A DNA stretch of 64,000 bases from Zarea fungicola (taxonomy: Eukaryota; Ascomycota; Sordariomycetes; Hypocreales; Cordycipitaceae): positions 1-64,000 of the forward strand of contig FWCC01000013.1 of NCBI GenBank assembly GCA_900169235.1, in the 5' to 3' direction. Within the stretch, counting starts at the first letter, position 1. Each line of letters starts with the position of its first letter. Shown piece after piece: positions 56,971 through 64,000 of this stretch. The translations under genes and the position numbers were made by a program. The notes under the pieces were generated by a model, which was given only the letters and a program-made list of their open reading frames with translations, was not told where the DNA came from and searched no databases.

Positions 56971-57801
56971 CTACTTTCTATTAGTTGACGACCCGAGGGT
57001 TTTTTTGCAAGTAAATACCTTCTTGGCGTGGCGGAACCAATGTATGCCCCTGTGTTTGTAAACCAATATAATCCATGTATTGCAGCTCTGGCATAGTCCT
57101 TCCCAGGCATCAGGGTTTCCTTCTGCGGGTCTCGTCTCTAGTGGTTCTGGGAAAGCCACGCCCGTAGCCACACTGATTCCGTGGTTGTACACTTTATCGT
57201 ACAAGTAATTCGAGGTCTTCAGGTCCCGCCAACATCCAGGGTTGCAGAATCCACACCAGCCCTGCCGTTTCTTGCCATGACCGCGAACCCATTTGGGCGT
57301 GTACATGTCACCTTTAAAACGCAGATCTTGTTCGTAGGGGACCAAGTTCACATCTGCTGGTTTCATGTCCTCAGGCGGCGGTGGTTCTGGTGCTTTGCGA
57401 AGCGATCCGTACAAGTCAGGCGGTGTTTTGCAGTGGCCAGGTAAGTCCGGGAACTTGACTTTATTTTGAAGCAGTTTAAGAGGTCCGTGTGAGGGGACCG
57501 TCGGGGGCTGTGGATGAGAGTAATTATTCTGCCGTTGGGATATGCCGTAGGACGAGGGAAAAATTGGATCAAGATTTGACGGGATCATGTATGCGTTGCT
57601 AATATCCGGAGGCATAAATGGAGCATATATTGGCTGCATAAGAATTAAATTGCCATACTCTGATACCATGCCGTACTCAATAGCTAGTGGGCTGGGATAA
57701 AATTCTTGATGGTCGGTCCAGGCATTTTCTCTGCTCACTCTCACATCAGTATACACTTTCAGTATTACCAGCAGCATCATCATGACTTACATGTTTGACA
57801 T
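56971..57801 (-). CDS. Rua1-type C-terminal domain protein
   Basis: Model complement(join(56971..57730, 57791..57801)), 256 aa; an 11-nt first exon (MSN plus two bases) joins at a GTAAGT donor and GAGCAG acceptor. An unspliced alternative starts at 57783 with MMMLLVILKVY. The first ~150 residues are Pro/Tyr/Ser-rich and disordered. Residues ~150-250 match the transcription regulator Rua1 C-terminal domain: GDMYTPKWVRGHGKKRQGWC, then CNPGCWRDLKTSNYLYDKV, HGIS, EGLCQSCNTWIIL and IHWFRHAKKVFTC. The Cys/His pairs (GWCGFC, CQSC, H) form the expected zinc-binding set. The domain was named for Ustilago maydis Rua1, which controls glycolipid genes. Here the protein is short and lacks the C2H2 fingers of longer relatives. 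Its promoter shares 80-100 bases with that of the gene at 61835. Confidence 0.75.
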
Positions 57802-58440
57802 TTTGCAGTCAGTAGAGGTGCAGTCACGGATGATGGAAGCCGAACTTATCAAGTTTGGCTCTCTGGTGTGTTTTGGGATGCAGCTGGTGGAGGAGGTAGA
57901 ACTGGGTGGGCAGCGTCATTACATATAAATATTTGTTCTATTGCCTAAGCTTCAAGTTCTCTCAGACAATGAAAAACTAGCATCCTCTATCGGCCGACAT
58001 TCTAGAGAGGGCTTGCAGAAACTCGCCGTCGAGTAGCTGCGGAGGAATGAGCCAATACAATACCGCTCGCAAAACGCAGTAGGTGAAAAATGACTGAATC
58101 AGATAACGGCGCCACTCCTGCTTCACATGGCTTAAAATAGGGAGCGGTGGTCCCTCTGCGGCCGTGCTGGACTCAATACCGCCTTTATTCGATTTTGGTT
58201 GGAAGCTGTAAGTAGTTAATATCCTCCGGGCCGCCTGGAGCGGAGGAAGGCCTATATATAGTTTACAGACCAGAACGTAGCAACACGACGAATTCGACTA
58301 AAATATACTGTGTTATAATCATTGGCGGCGAGACACTTGATAGGGTTACCACTTTGGTATGTTATTATTTGACTCACAACCAGACTTACGTGTGAGACAT
58401 TTGCATGATAGGAAAATTAGCTAAAGTAAGTCGTGCCTAT
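57802..58440. other. intergenic with duplicated promoter segment
   Basis: Contains the segment 57835-57916 shared with 61927-62040. The rest is the 3' flank of the next minus gene; a TATATATAG run is at 58253-58261. Confidence 0.5.
57835..57916 (-). repeat. duplicated promoter segment, copy 1
   Basis: GGAAGC, ATCAAGTTTGGCTCTCT, GCTGGTGGAGGAGGT and ACTGGGTGGGCAGCGT occur in the same order here and at 61927-62040. Immediately upstream of the Rua1-domain gene. Confidence 0.7.
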
Positions 58441-59622
58441 TTAATTACCAATACAGCTCAACTCAAGTCGCTGCCCACTGGGAATTAAAGCTTCAATCGA
58501 TGCGGTCGTTTGATTTGCTGTTCGTCCGTTCTGGGAAGCATCCTGCCGTCTTGAAAAAACCGGTATAAACCGAATGTTCCGCAGTTTTAAATCAACTTTA
58601 GTCTTTATCTCAGCCAGTAGACCATCCACGATCTCAATTATCTCTAAGCTAGAATAATCGGCACTCTGTAAGCCGGGTCTATCGGTTCGATAAAATAGCC
58701 ACGAAACGATGACATAGTCCTTTGTCACGTTTAGTTTACTCCAGAGATCCATGCGTCGAACCTGGTCTTTCACAAGTTCCAGCCGAAAGGCATCCCACTC
58801 ATCTCTGTGCCTATTATAAAGTCGCGCATAATGTTTGTCGCAAAGGTAAGGCCACATGAGCTCTGGGAGACCGTATTTGTTCCTGCTGAAGAACCATGAA
58901 ATAATGGCCCGGCATCTTTGGTCGCGAGAATTACAATTGTCGTCAAAAGAGCAACGATGTACCGACTGCAACTCGTTTGGTAGAATGCTTGTATCCGTAT
59001 CGATAACAACGGTTGAATTCAAGCTTTCTGGTGCCACTGCTAAGTCCGTGGACGCGGTTGATATGCTTGATGCTCCTTCGGTATTGAGGCCGGAGCTCGG
59101 GATTTGAACGAAAACAGGATGAAACTGAATGCCATCGCTGGTCTCTGGCTTGTTCAGCAAGTGGTTGCAATACTCAAGAATGTCTAGACCTGAGTCCTTG
59201 CAAAACCTCAGGCAATCTCCTTGATATACTTGCCAGCAAGTGATGGCCGTATTTTGGTCCTTACTCCAGAGTTCCATGCGTTGAAGTTGGTCCATCAAGA
59301 GCATTAGCTTCCAGGTCTTCCAAAGCGTTCCACCCTGATATTTCCGTTGAAATTGCGTGTAATGTTTGTCACACAAGCAAGGCCAAATAGCATCTGGGAA
59401 GCAGTTCAGTCGGCGGAGAAACATGCGCGAAATAACCCTGTGTTGAGGACCACCATTTGTACAATCCTTCTTGAAAGTACAACGATGTTTAGATTGCCAT
59501 TCATTTGGCAATTTTGATCTATCAATGAATGCGGCCGAGATTTCTGATGCTTTGGTTGGTATGGTTGGTACGGACGGCGGACTTGCTGGCTCGCAAGAGT
59601 TTAGGAGTGACTTAATGTCCAT
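58441..59622 (-). CDS. protein with two tandem Cys/His domains, 393 aa
   Basis: Single exon from ATG. Two homologous domains: residues 38-170 (LPNEWQSKHRCTFKKDC, CLCDKHYTQFQRKYQG, MDQLQRMELWSKDQN, IQFHPVF) and 215-345 (LPNELQSVHRCSFDDNC, YLCDKHYARLYNRHRD, VKDQVRRMDLWSKLN, IRFIPVF). Each has C-x5-C, then a C-DKH motif, a possible zinc-binding C-C-C-H set. A Ser/Thr-rich linker separates them. The R-x(n)-W-P-x-L-C-x-KHY pattern resembles small nuclear proteins of filamentous fungi sometimes labelled ORP1-like (recollection, low confidence). No signal peptide or membrane helix. The frame continues upstream at non-ATG codons into an antisense ankyrin fragment, which is not part of this gene. Confidence 0.65.
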   Translation of the reverse strand: MDIKSLLNSCEPASPPSVPTIPTKASEISAAFIDRSKLPNEWQSKHRCTFKKDCTNGGPQHRVISRMFLRRLNCFPDAIWPCLCDKHYTQFQRKYQGGTLWKTWKLMLLMDQLQRMELWSKDQNTAITCWQVYQGDCLRFCKDSGLDILEYCNHLLNKPETSDGIQFHPVFVQIPSSGLNTEGASSISTASTDLAVAPESLNSTVVIDTDTSILPNELQSVHRCSFDDNCNSRDQRCRAIISWFFSRNKYGLPELMWPYLCDKHYARLYNRHRDEWDAFRLELVKDQVRRMDLWSKLNVTKDYVIVSWLFYRTDRPGLQSADYSSLEIIEIVDGLLAEIKTKVDLKLRNIRFIPVFSRRQDASQNGRTANQTTASIEALIPSGQRLELSCIGN

Positions 59623-59642
59623 TTGAAACTTGTGTAACAGTA

Positions 59643-59786
59643 ATGAATCGAAAGAGCAAAAAGAAGGCTGCTCTGCTTTACACCATAGAGGGTGATTTAA
59701 AGACGGTTGTTGAGGAACTTCTCCCAAGTGCGAACGCCGATGAGCAACGAGCTGCTCTTATGTACGGCTGCGCGCTGACTAGGTAG
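59643..59786 (+). pseudogene. ankyrin-gene fragment
   Basis: Plus-strand frame of 47 codons with TIEGDLKTVVEELLPSANAD and EQRAALM, matching ATEGGLEKAVRELLPIANTM and EQRAALM of the F-box/ankyrin gene (45295-45375). Only this one repeat is present and a stop follows. It lies antisense, just upstream of the gene starting at 59622. Confidence 0.65.
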
Positions 59787-60016
59787 CCATCAGCGGGGAG
59801 CGGACGAATTAAAGGTTGTTGTGATAATAACCTATTAGCTGATCGGGCAACATGTGATGGCTGCCGCAGAGGCGCAACTCGCACGTGTTACAGTAATGTG
59901 TGTCTGTGGAATTGCATTCATGGCAAGGTGAGCCTGCCATCCGTCCTAGCTTCTTACATTTCCATTTGAAACGGAGTTGCTTTGCTGTATTTATTTGTCT
60001 TTAAATCTAGACCGCA

Positions 60017-61085
60017 TTATCGCCTGCGCGCCGCTGACGGTTTATCCCCAAACGTGTAAAAATGCCATAATAGGCCTGACAGATCCCACATTTTGACGTT
60101 TTTTTTAGGGGGACAATAACCAGATTCATAGCATAACAGTATGAGAGTCCCCACAGCAACAATAAGGTCGAACTCCTTACCAACACCTACGAGTGGGAAG
60201 GGAGTGAGAGAGGAATTTTGCAACTTGTAGAGTTTGTTCCGTAATGACGCTTGCAGTTCCTCCCGTGCGACTAGTCCAGATATCTCTAGTTGCTTTCTGG
60301 CCATTTCAGTCGGTGGTACTGTCAACTTTCTGGCGTAGTCTTTAATTTTTTCCGCGTAACAGCTAAAACTGCTGTTTGCTTCCGCTGTTGCCTTTGCTGT
60401 AATGTTCCAAAACTCCTTTTGATCCTTGCAAACAACTTGGAATGCCGCCGTAAGGATTTTGCCGATATCTTGGTCATATCCGTACCTTTATATAAATAAG
60501 CACTTATCTTGGCCATAGTTTCGTGTAAAGACTTACACATAGGACGTTTTGTCTCGGGGGGAAATAGCAACCACCAAGCCCACATTGCGGTTATATGCCC
60601 TCCATCCCCATGGCTCAGTATTATCTAATATACCAACAAGAGTTTTGGTAATGTTCTCCTTCTCATCACATCTGCTTAGTATGAGAGGCGTACTTTTGTG
60701 GTGTGTCCCGAGAGTAGCCTGCTCCCCAAGACGACAACCGATGCTACTATGGCGTGTAAGAAGGGTTTCCAGATACTCTAATAGCCCCCCCTCCTCATAC
60801 ACCATTTTGCGATCCAAGCGTTGGAAGAGCCCTTGAATGTTGCCAACAGCAGAATCATTAGCCTGAACCGTGGTCGGGACTACTAGAGCAAGACTTTTGT
60901 CATATTGCGCTAAAGTGGCGTCGTGACTTTGAATACATCCATCATCGTAAAAAGTGATGTTGAGCTTTTGGACATGTAGCCGTTTCTGCTTATGTTAGAT
61001 TGAGTTCAATGTCGTTGAGATCATATACTACCTCATTCTTTGGGGCAAAACCCCAAACCACCTTAAATGCTGCCATTAAGCGCAT
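60017..61085 (-). CDS. unknown family, paralogue A (long form), 324 aa
   Basis: Model complement(join(60017..60485, 60537..60988, 61032..61085)), all in frame. Exon 1 codes 18 residues ending APKNE; exon 2 starts QKRLHVQKLNITFYDDGC and runs through IQGLFQRLDRKMVYEEG, SIGCRLGEQATLG, LILSRCDEKENI and PWGWRAYNRN. Exon 3 gives YGYDQDIGKILTAAFQVV, helical SFSCYAEKIKDYARKL and a hydrophobic LIVAVGTLILLCYESGYC, then KKNVKMWDLSGLLWHF. The first two exons parallel gene 56057-56565, including intron 1. No known domain. The hydrophobic segment near residue 285 could be a membrane helix. MAAFK at the fourth codon is an alternative start. It is the better template for the family, since it appears complete. 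Confidence 0.65.
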
Positions 61086-61337
61086 AAACTTTTGCACTAT
61101 CCAAATAATGATCCAGATTAAGTACTCTATTGTCATCTCAATCTAACGGGGTTGGCCACTATTTATGCTTCTCAACTATTGCTTTTTCATACCTAGGTCC
61201 GCTCGTCTGATCACGAAACCCTTCTGTTTTCGTTTGTTCTGACAATACATCAATGTACATTAACACTGTCCAATAAACCAATTAAATTTTTGGAACATAT
61301 ATTTCCTCATCGTAACTGCTTGGTATTTTTTTTTATT

Positions 61338-61835
61338 TTAGCCATCCCTCACTTCCCCTTTATTCTTGGTTCCAGAGTTTAGGAGAGCCCGCAAGCTAGC
61401 AGGCGGAGGATTGCGACTGAGGAGCTCGTCGATGTTGAACTCTTCTGTGGGCTTGGGGTAATTCCGATCAAGGGCTGACCGGGGGTTCTCTGGGGCCTGC
61501 GAAGTAGGCGCATCAGGGGTGGAAGGCTCGGCCGACGATTTCAACCAATGTGCTCCCTCCAGCTTTTTCTGTTGTAGCAGAAGCTTTTTTTCCTCGGTAG
61601 CGGCGTGTAAGTCCTTCCGAAAATTTTTGAGTGCAGTGAGATCAGCTTCCTCGGGCTTGTTAGATGGTGGATTCAGAAACAGGGTGCCAGTTGGGTTTTC
61701 CGTTCGCGAGGGAGGGCGAGAGGGATTGGAGCCAAGACTGAGAACCTTAGTTCCAGTATTCAATCCGGCGAGATCGGCAGGACGGTCATCAGGACTTGGA
61801 GGCGCACTAGAGTCAGGGCTTTTAAGGCAGTCCAT
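61338..61835 (-). CDS. uncharacterised disordered protein, 165 aa
   Basis: Single exon from ATG. Low-complexity and Pro/Ser-rich (SPDSSAPPSPDDRPADLAG, SNPSRPPSRTENPTG), with one central helix (LTALKNFRKDLHAATEEKK) of heptad character and a C-terminal DRNYPKPTEEFNIDELLSRN. No membrane segment within the chosen frame; a hydrophobic stretch upstream (LALTLL) has no ATG. No family recognised. Its 5' region shares a duplicated promoter segment with the Rua1-domain gene. Confidence 0.5.
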   Translation of the reverse strand: MDCLKSPDSSAPPSPDDRPADLAGLNTGTKVLSLGSNPSRPPSRTENPTGTLFLNPPSNKPEEADLTALKNFRKDLHAATEEKKLLLQQKKLEGAHWLKSSAEPSTPDAPTSQAPENPRSALDRNYPKPTEEFNIDELLSRNPPPASLRALLNSGTKNKGEVRDG

Positions 61836-61926
61836 GCGTAACAGAGTCAAAGCCAACCCGCCTTGAAGGTAAAGCAACAGGTGTTTTTGAGACGTAAGGG
61901 GTACAGAAACAGCCTCTACATATGAG

Positions 61927-62040
61927 GGAAGCTGAACGTATCAAGTTTGGCTCTCTGTGTGTTCGTGTATTGGGATATAGCTGGTGGAGGAGGTGGGGAG
62001 AGATAGGAGCAGCGGTCATGTAGCACTGGGTGGGCAGCGT
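61927..62040 (-). repeat. duplicated promoter segment, copy 2
   Basis: Partner of 57835-57916; about 30 bases longer through an inserted GGGGAGAGATAGGAGCAGCGGTC-like stretch before the ACTGGGTGGGCAGCGT end. Upstream of the ATG at 61835. Confidence 0.7.
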
Positions 62041-62053
62041 ATTAAATAGTACT

Positions 62054-62994
62054 CTACATAGTGTTGAAACTAGAAGTCTCATGTTCTAAACTCCCTAGTT
62101 CCTGTCCATGTCTCTCAGGTGGAAGCAAATCGTCGCTTGATGGGCCCACATGATTCGCTGGTTGTACGATCTCAGAAACATCCCGCTTCGGACTCTGGCT
62201 ATAAATGTTCACCATTATCCTTCTCATAATATTTGTCCCTAGGCCTAGCACTAAACTAGACAAAAATCTGACATCATGCAGCACAGGTGCTTTCATAGCA
62301 GGGACTATAGTGGCTACAACATCTAGCGTAATGGCAGCCAGCGTTGGAGCAGGTAGCCACACAGCGAGATGCCGCAACATTTGTTCTACCCGCTGCCTTT
62401 CCTCCTCCTTCCTCATTTTGCGAAGCAGAGACCAAGAGAAAAGAGCTGGCAGGAGAGTGAGATATTGCACAAAGCTCCAAACCCACTGTGATCCAAAAAG
62501 AAAGTAGCACGTCAAACCCCCAACAAGTAGGCATAGTGAGACGGCTGCCATACACACCATAGAGACCTGTACTATGGTTAATTTTTCTTGCCTGGCATGG
62601 TTGAACAGCATGAAGCTAGTCGAAGCCTAAGCTTTTTTTAGTCCTTTCCTTAAAAAATATTGCCAATACTTACTGGCTCGACGCATACGCAAAGCAACAT
62701 TGCCAGTTGCGAAGCCTTAAAGAATGTCTTATAGTGCAGTTGTGTAGTAGGATTATAACGGAAGACAATACAAGGAATCCCGAACGCAGGTAAGGCTACC
62801 ATGTAAAAAACGAGTTCAGCCGCGATGATAACTGTCAGTTTTTTGTCGTATGTAAGGACAACCCTAGTGACAAGGTATGCAGACACGATGCCCCAGCTGA
62901 CGAGCAGCAACAGGAATTGCAAGTCAGTAGTGGCCTGCATTTTGAAGAGTGGTGCGGCTTTGATTTGGCATATTGCTTGGGGATGCCACCTCAT
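62054..62994 (-). CDS. multi-pass membrane protein, about 7 TM segments
   Basis: Model complement(join(62054..62626, 62674..62994)), 297 aa; donor GTAAGT, acceptor CTTAG. Hydrophobic segments, in order: LQFLLLLVSWGIVSAYLV, VIIAAELVFYMVALPAFG, ASQLAMLLCVCVEP (interrupted by the intron), VSMVCMAAVSLCLLVGG, WSFVQYLTLLPALFSWSL, LAVWLPAPTLAAITLDVV and SLVLGLGTNIM. A cytosolic acidic tail follows (SSDDLLPPERHGQELG). The size and seven-helix plan resemble fungal rhodopsin-like or Pth11-like receptors, but no signature motif is clear, so the class is not assigned. A second in-frame ATG at 62940 would remove 18 hydrophilic residues and is an equally good start. Confidence 0.6.
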
Positions 62995-63327
62995 TTGTAG
63001 TTACCTGCGATCACATATCCTCTCCGATGCTTGGGGCCACTGTATCGGGAGATCCATGCAGCAGGCCTTTACAGGTTCTGTGATGAGGACAACCAGGTGG
63101 CAATGTTCTTTAGCTCAGAGCTCTGAGGAGACCCACCCAAAGCATGAACATTCTCAAAAATGTTCATGCTTTGGGTGGGTCAGCTTCGCGGGGAGAAATT
63201 GCCGCCGAAACTGGGCTATTGTAAAAGTGCACATGACGTTTAATGGTGGCGTACCTCGGGGACAAGGTCAATGGCATCCCCAGCTCTGCTAGAAAAAAAT
63301 ATTGACCCCTTCAACTAGCAGAACGAA
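62995..63327. other. intergenic with strong hairpin
   Basis: Separates the divergent membrane-protein gene and the edge gene. Contains the perfect inverted repeat at 63130-63181. Confidence 0.5.
63130..63181. repeat. perfect inverted repeat, 23-bp arms and 6-nt loop
   Basis: Left arm 63130-63152 (GACCCACCCAAAGCATGAAC then ATT), loop CTCAAA, right arm 63159-63181 its exact complement. It would form a stable hairpin in DNA or RNA. It is not followed by a T run, and it sits in a promoter region rather than after a gene. Confidence 0.85.
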
Positions 63328-64000
63328 ATGCAAACAGCTCTTGCAGAGAATATGGCAACATCTGACGGTCTAACGTTGGAAGTTGGCGACGACCCTAACC
63401 ATTTAATGTTAAAATTTGGCGACCACTCTGAATGCTGCAAGTTATCTCATAAGCCAGAGTCTGACGACTTCTGTCGAGTTGAGGCGACATCAATACCATG
63501 CTGCTCGACCGTGGCTCATGAGTTGGTCATAGATGCGCTTGTGAATCACATCAATGGGATGCATAGGCCGGGGTATTGGATGTTCACAAAGCCGTGAGTG
63601 TGATTTGTTGTCGCTGTGACGTATGCTAACGATTAGTAGAGGTCCAAAACGAAAAGCACGGGCATCGTCAGGAGAGAGTTGTGTTCAGCCGAACATGGAA
63701 GAGCTGCAGCCGTCTTCTTCGGACTTGAGACAGAGACTGACGGCTGCAGAGAAGGAAAAGGCTCCGAAATTGAGCACTTTCCAAGAAATATTGCGGTATA
63801 TCGACGAGAATGACAAGAGTAGCCTCAGAAAAGAGACACAATTTGCTCTGCTTAGGGAGAAGTTGGCAGGGGCGATGCGCAATCGCAAGGCATCGCCGCT
63901 GCAAAAGACCGAACCAGGAAAAGCTCTTATTGACTGCATATTCGAGTTTCATTCAAACGACACTCATAATTTACACGATCAGTTAGACAAAAGTGCAGAA
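63328..64000 (+). CDS. uncharacterised protein, runs off right edge
   Basis: Exons 63328..63593 and 63640..>64000; donor GTGAGT, CTAAC branch point, TAG acceptor. The visible 208 residues begin at an ATG. The first exon has a small Cys-rich fold (SECCKLSHKPESDDFCRVEA, SIPCCSTVAHELVIDALVNH) followed by PGYWMFTKPGPKRKARASSG, a basic nuclear-type patch. Exon 2 is charged and helical (SDLRQRLTAAEKEKAPKLST, FQEILRYIDENDKSSLRKET). No domain recognised. The gene has no stop within the window and is incomplete here. Confidence 0.55.

Noticed and set aside
63130..63181. Hairpin as transcription terminator
   Set aside because: Intrinsic terminators are not used by fungal RNA polymerase II, and the hairpin lies upstream of genes, not after one.
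44463..64000. Starship-type mobile element
   Set aside because: The accessory island would fit as cargo, but no DUF3435 tyrosine recombinase, border repeat or target-site duplication is visible in the window.
1..64000. tRNA, rRNA or CRISPR features
   Set aside because: No cloverleaf-like sequence with A and B boxes, no rRNA-like conserved stretch and no regularly spaced repeats were found by eye.

Overview
The window looks like nuclear chromosomal DNA of a filamentous ascomycete (Pezizomycotina; a hypocrealean Sordariomycete is my guess, not proven). The support is: short introns of about 43-75 nt with GTAAGT/GTATGT-type donors, CTAAC-like branch points and CAG/TAG acceptors; fungus-specific families (Utp8, Elg1/ATAD5-like AAA protein, Zn2Cys6 and GATA factors, Rua1-type C-terminal domain, DHA2 MFS transporter); and small secreted proteins. 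No tRNA, rRNA, CRISPR array or intact transposon was recognised. Coding coordinates below were built by joining open frames at splice sites; nearly all models sum to a multiple of three.

Layout. (1) 1-12 kb: gene-poor, AT-rich accessory DNA with a kexin-processed secreted protein (1729-2758), another small secreted protein (6144-6659), a DUF3237 protein (7293-8142) and a secreted CE1/feruloyl-esterase-like hydrolase (10974-11990). (2) 12.8-25 kb: a DHA2 MFS exporter, a tandem repeat, a cysteine-rich secreted fragment, a C2H2 + Zn2Cys6 regulator that looks truncated, a four-module protein with a glycine-zipper C-terminus and a frame break (19991-22189), a DUF7079 protein and a short GATA factor. 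(3) 26-36 kb: dense, conserved core: Utp8 (ribosome biogenesis) divergent from an Elg1/ATAD5-like clamp unloader, then a serine/arginine-rich single-span protein and an unknown 297-aa protein. (4) 36-44.4 kb: nearly gene-free except for an O-methyltransferase (39990-40871). (5) 44.4-64 kb: an accessory island packed with lineage-specific genes, mostly on the minus strand: F-box/ankyrin protein, truncated kinase-like protein, several unknown proteins, a protein with three glycine-rich amyloid-like repeats, a Zn2Cys6 factor with its zinc cluster at the C-terminus, a pair of paralogues of an unknown family, a Rua1-domain regulator, a tandemly duplicated Cys/His domain protein, a 7-TM-like protein, and an unfinished gene at the right edge.

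The island carries many traces of local duplication: two related unknown genes (56057-56565 and 60017-61085), two related promoters (57835 and 61927), two near-identical core promoters (51551 and 52569), a copied ankyrin fragment (59643), a copied 3' end (53926) and a decayed tandem copy (49731). It reads as a fast-evolving region where segments are copied and then diverge. The most interesting candidates are the helical protein with three I-x-N-V-x-I-x-G-x-G-x(3)-V-G repeats (possible amyloid signalling adaptor), the frame-broken modular glycine-zipper protein, and the inverted-order zinc-cluster factor.
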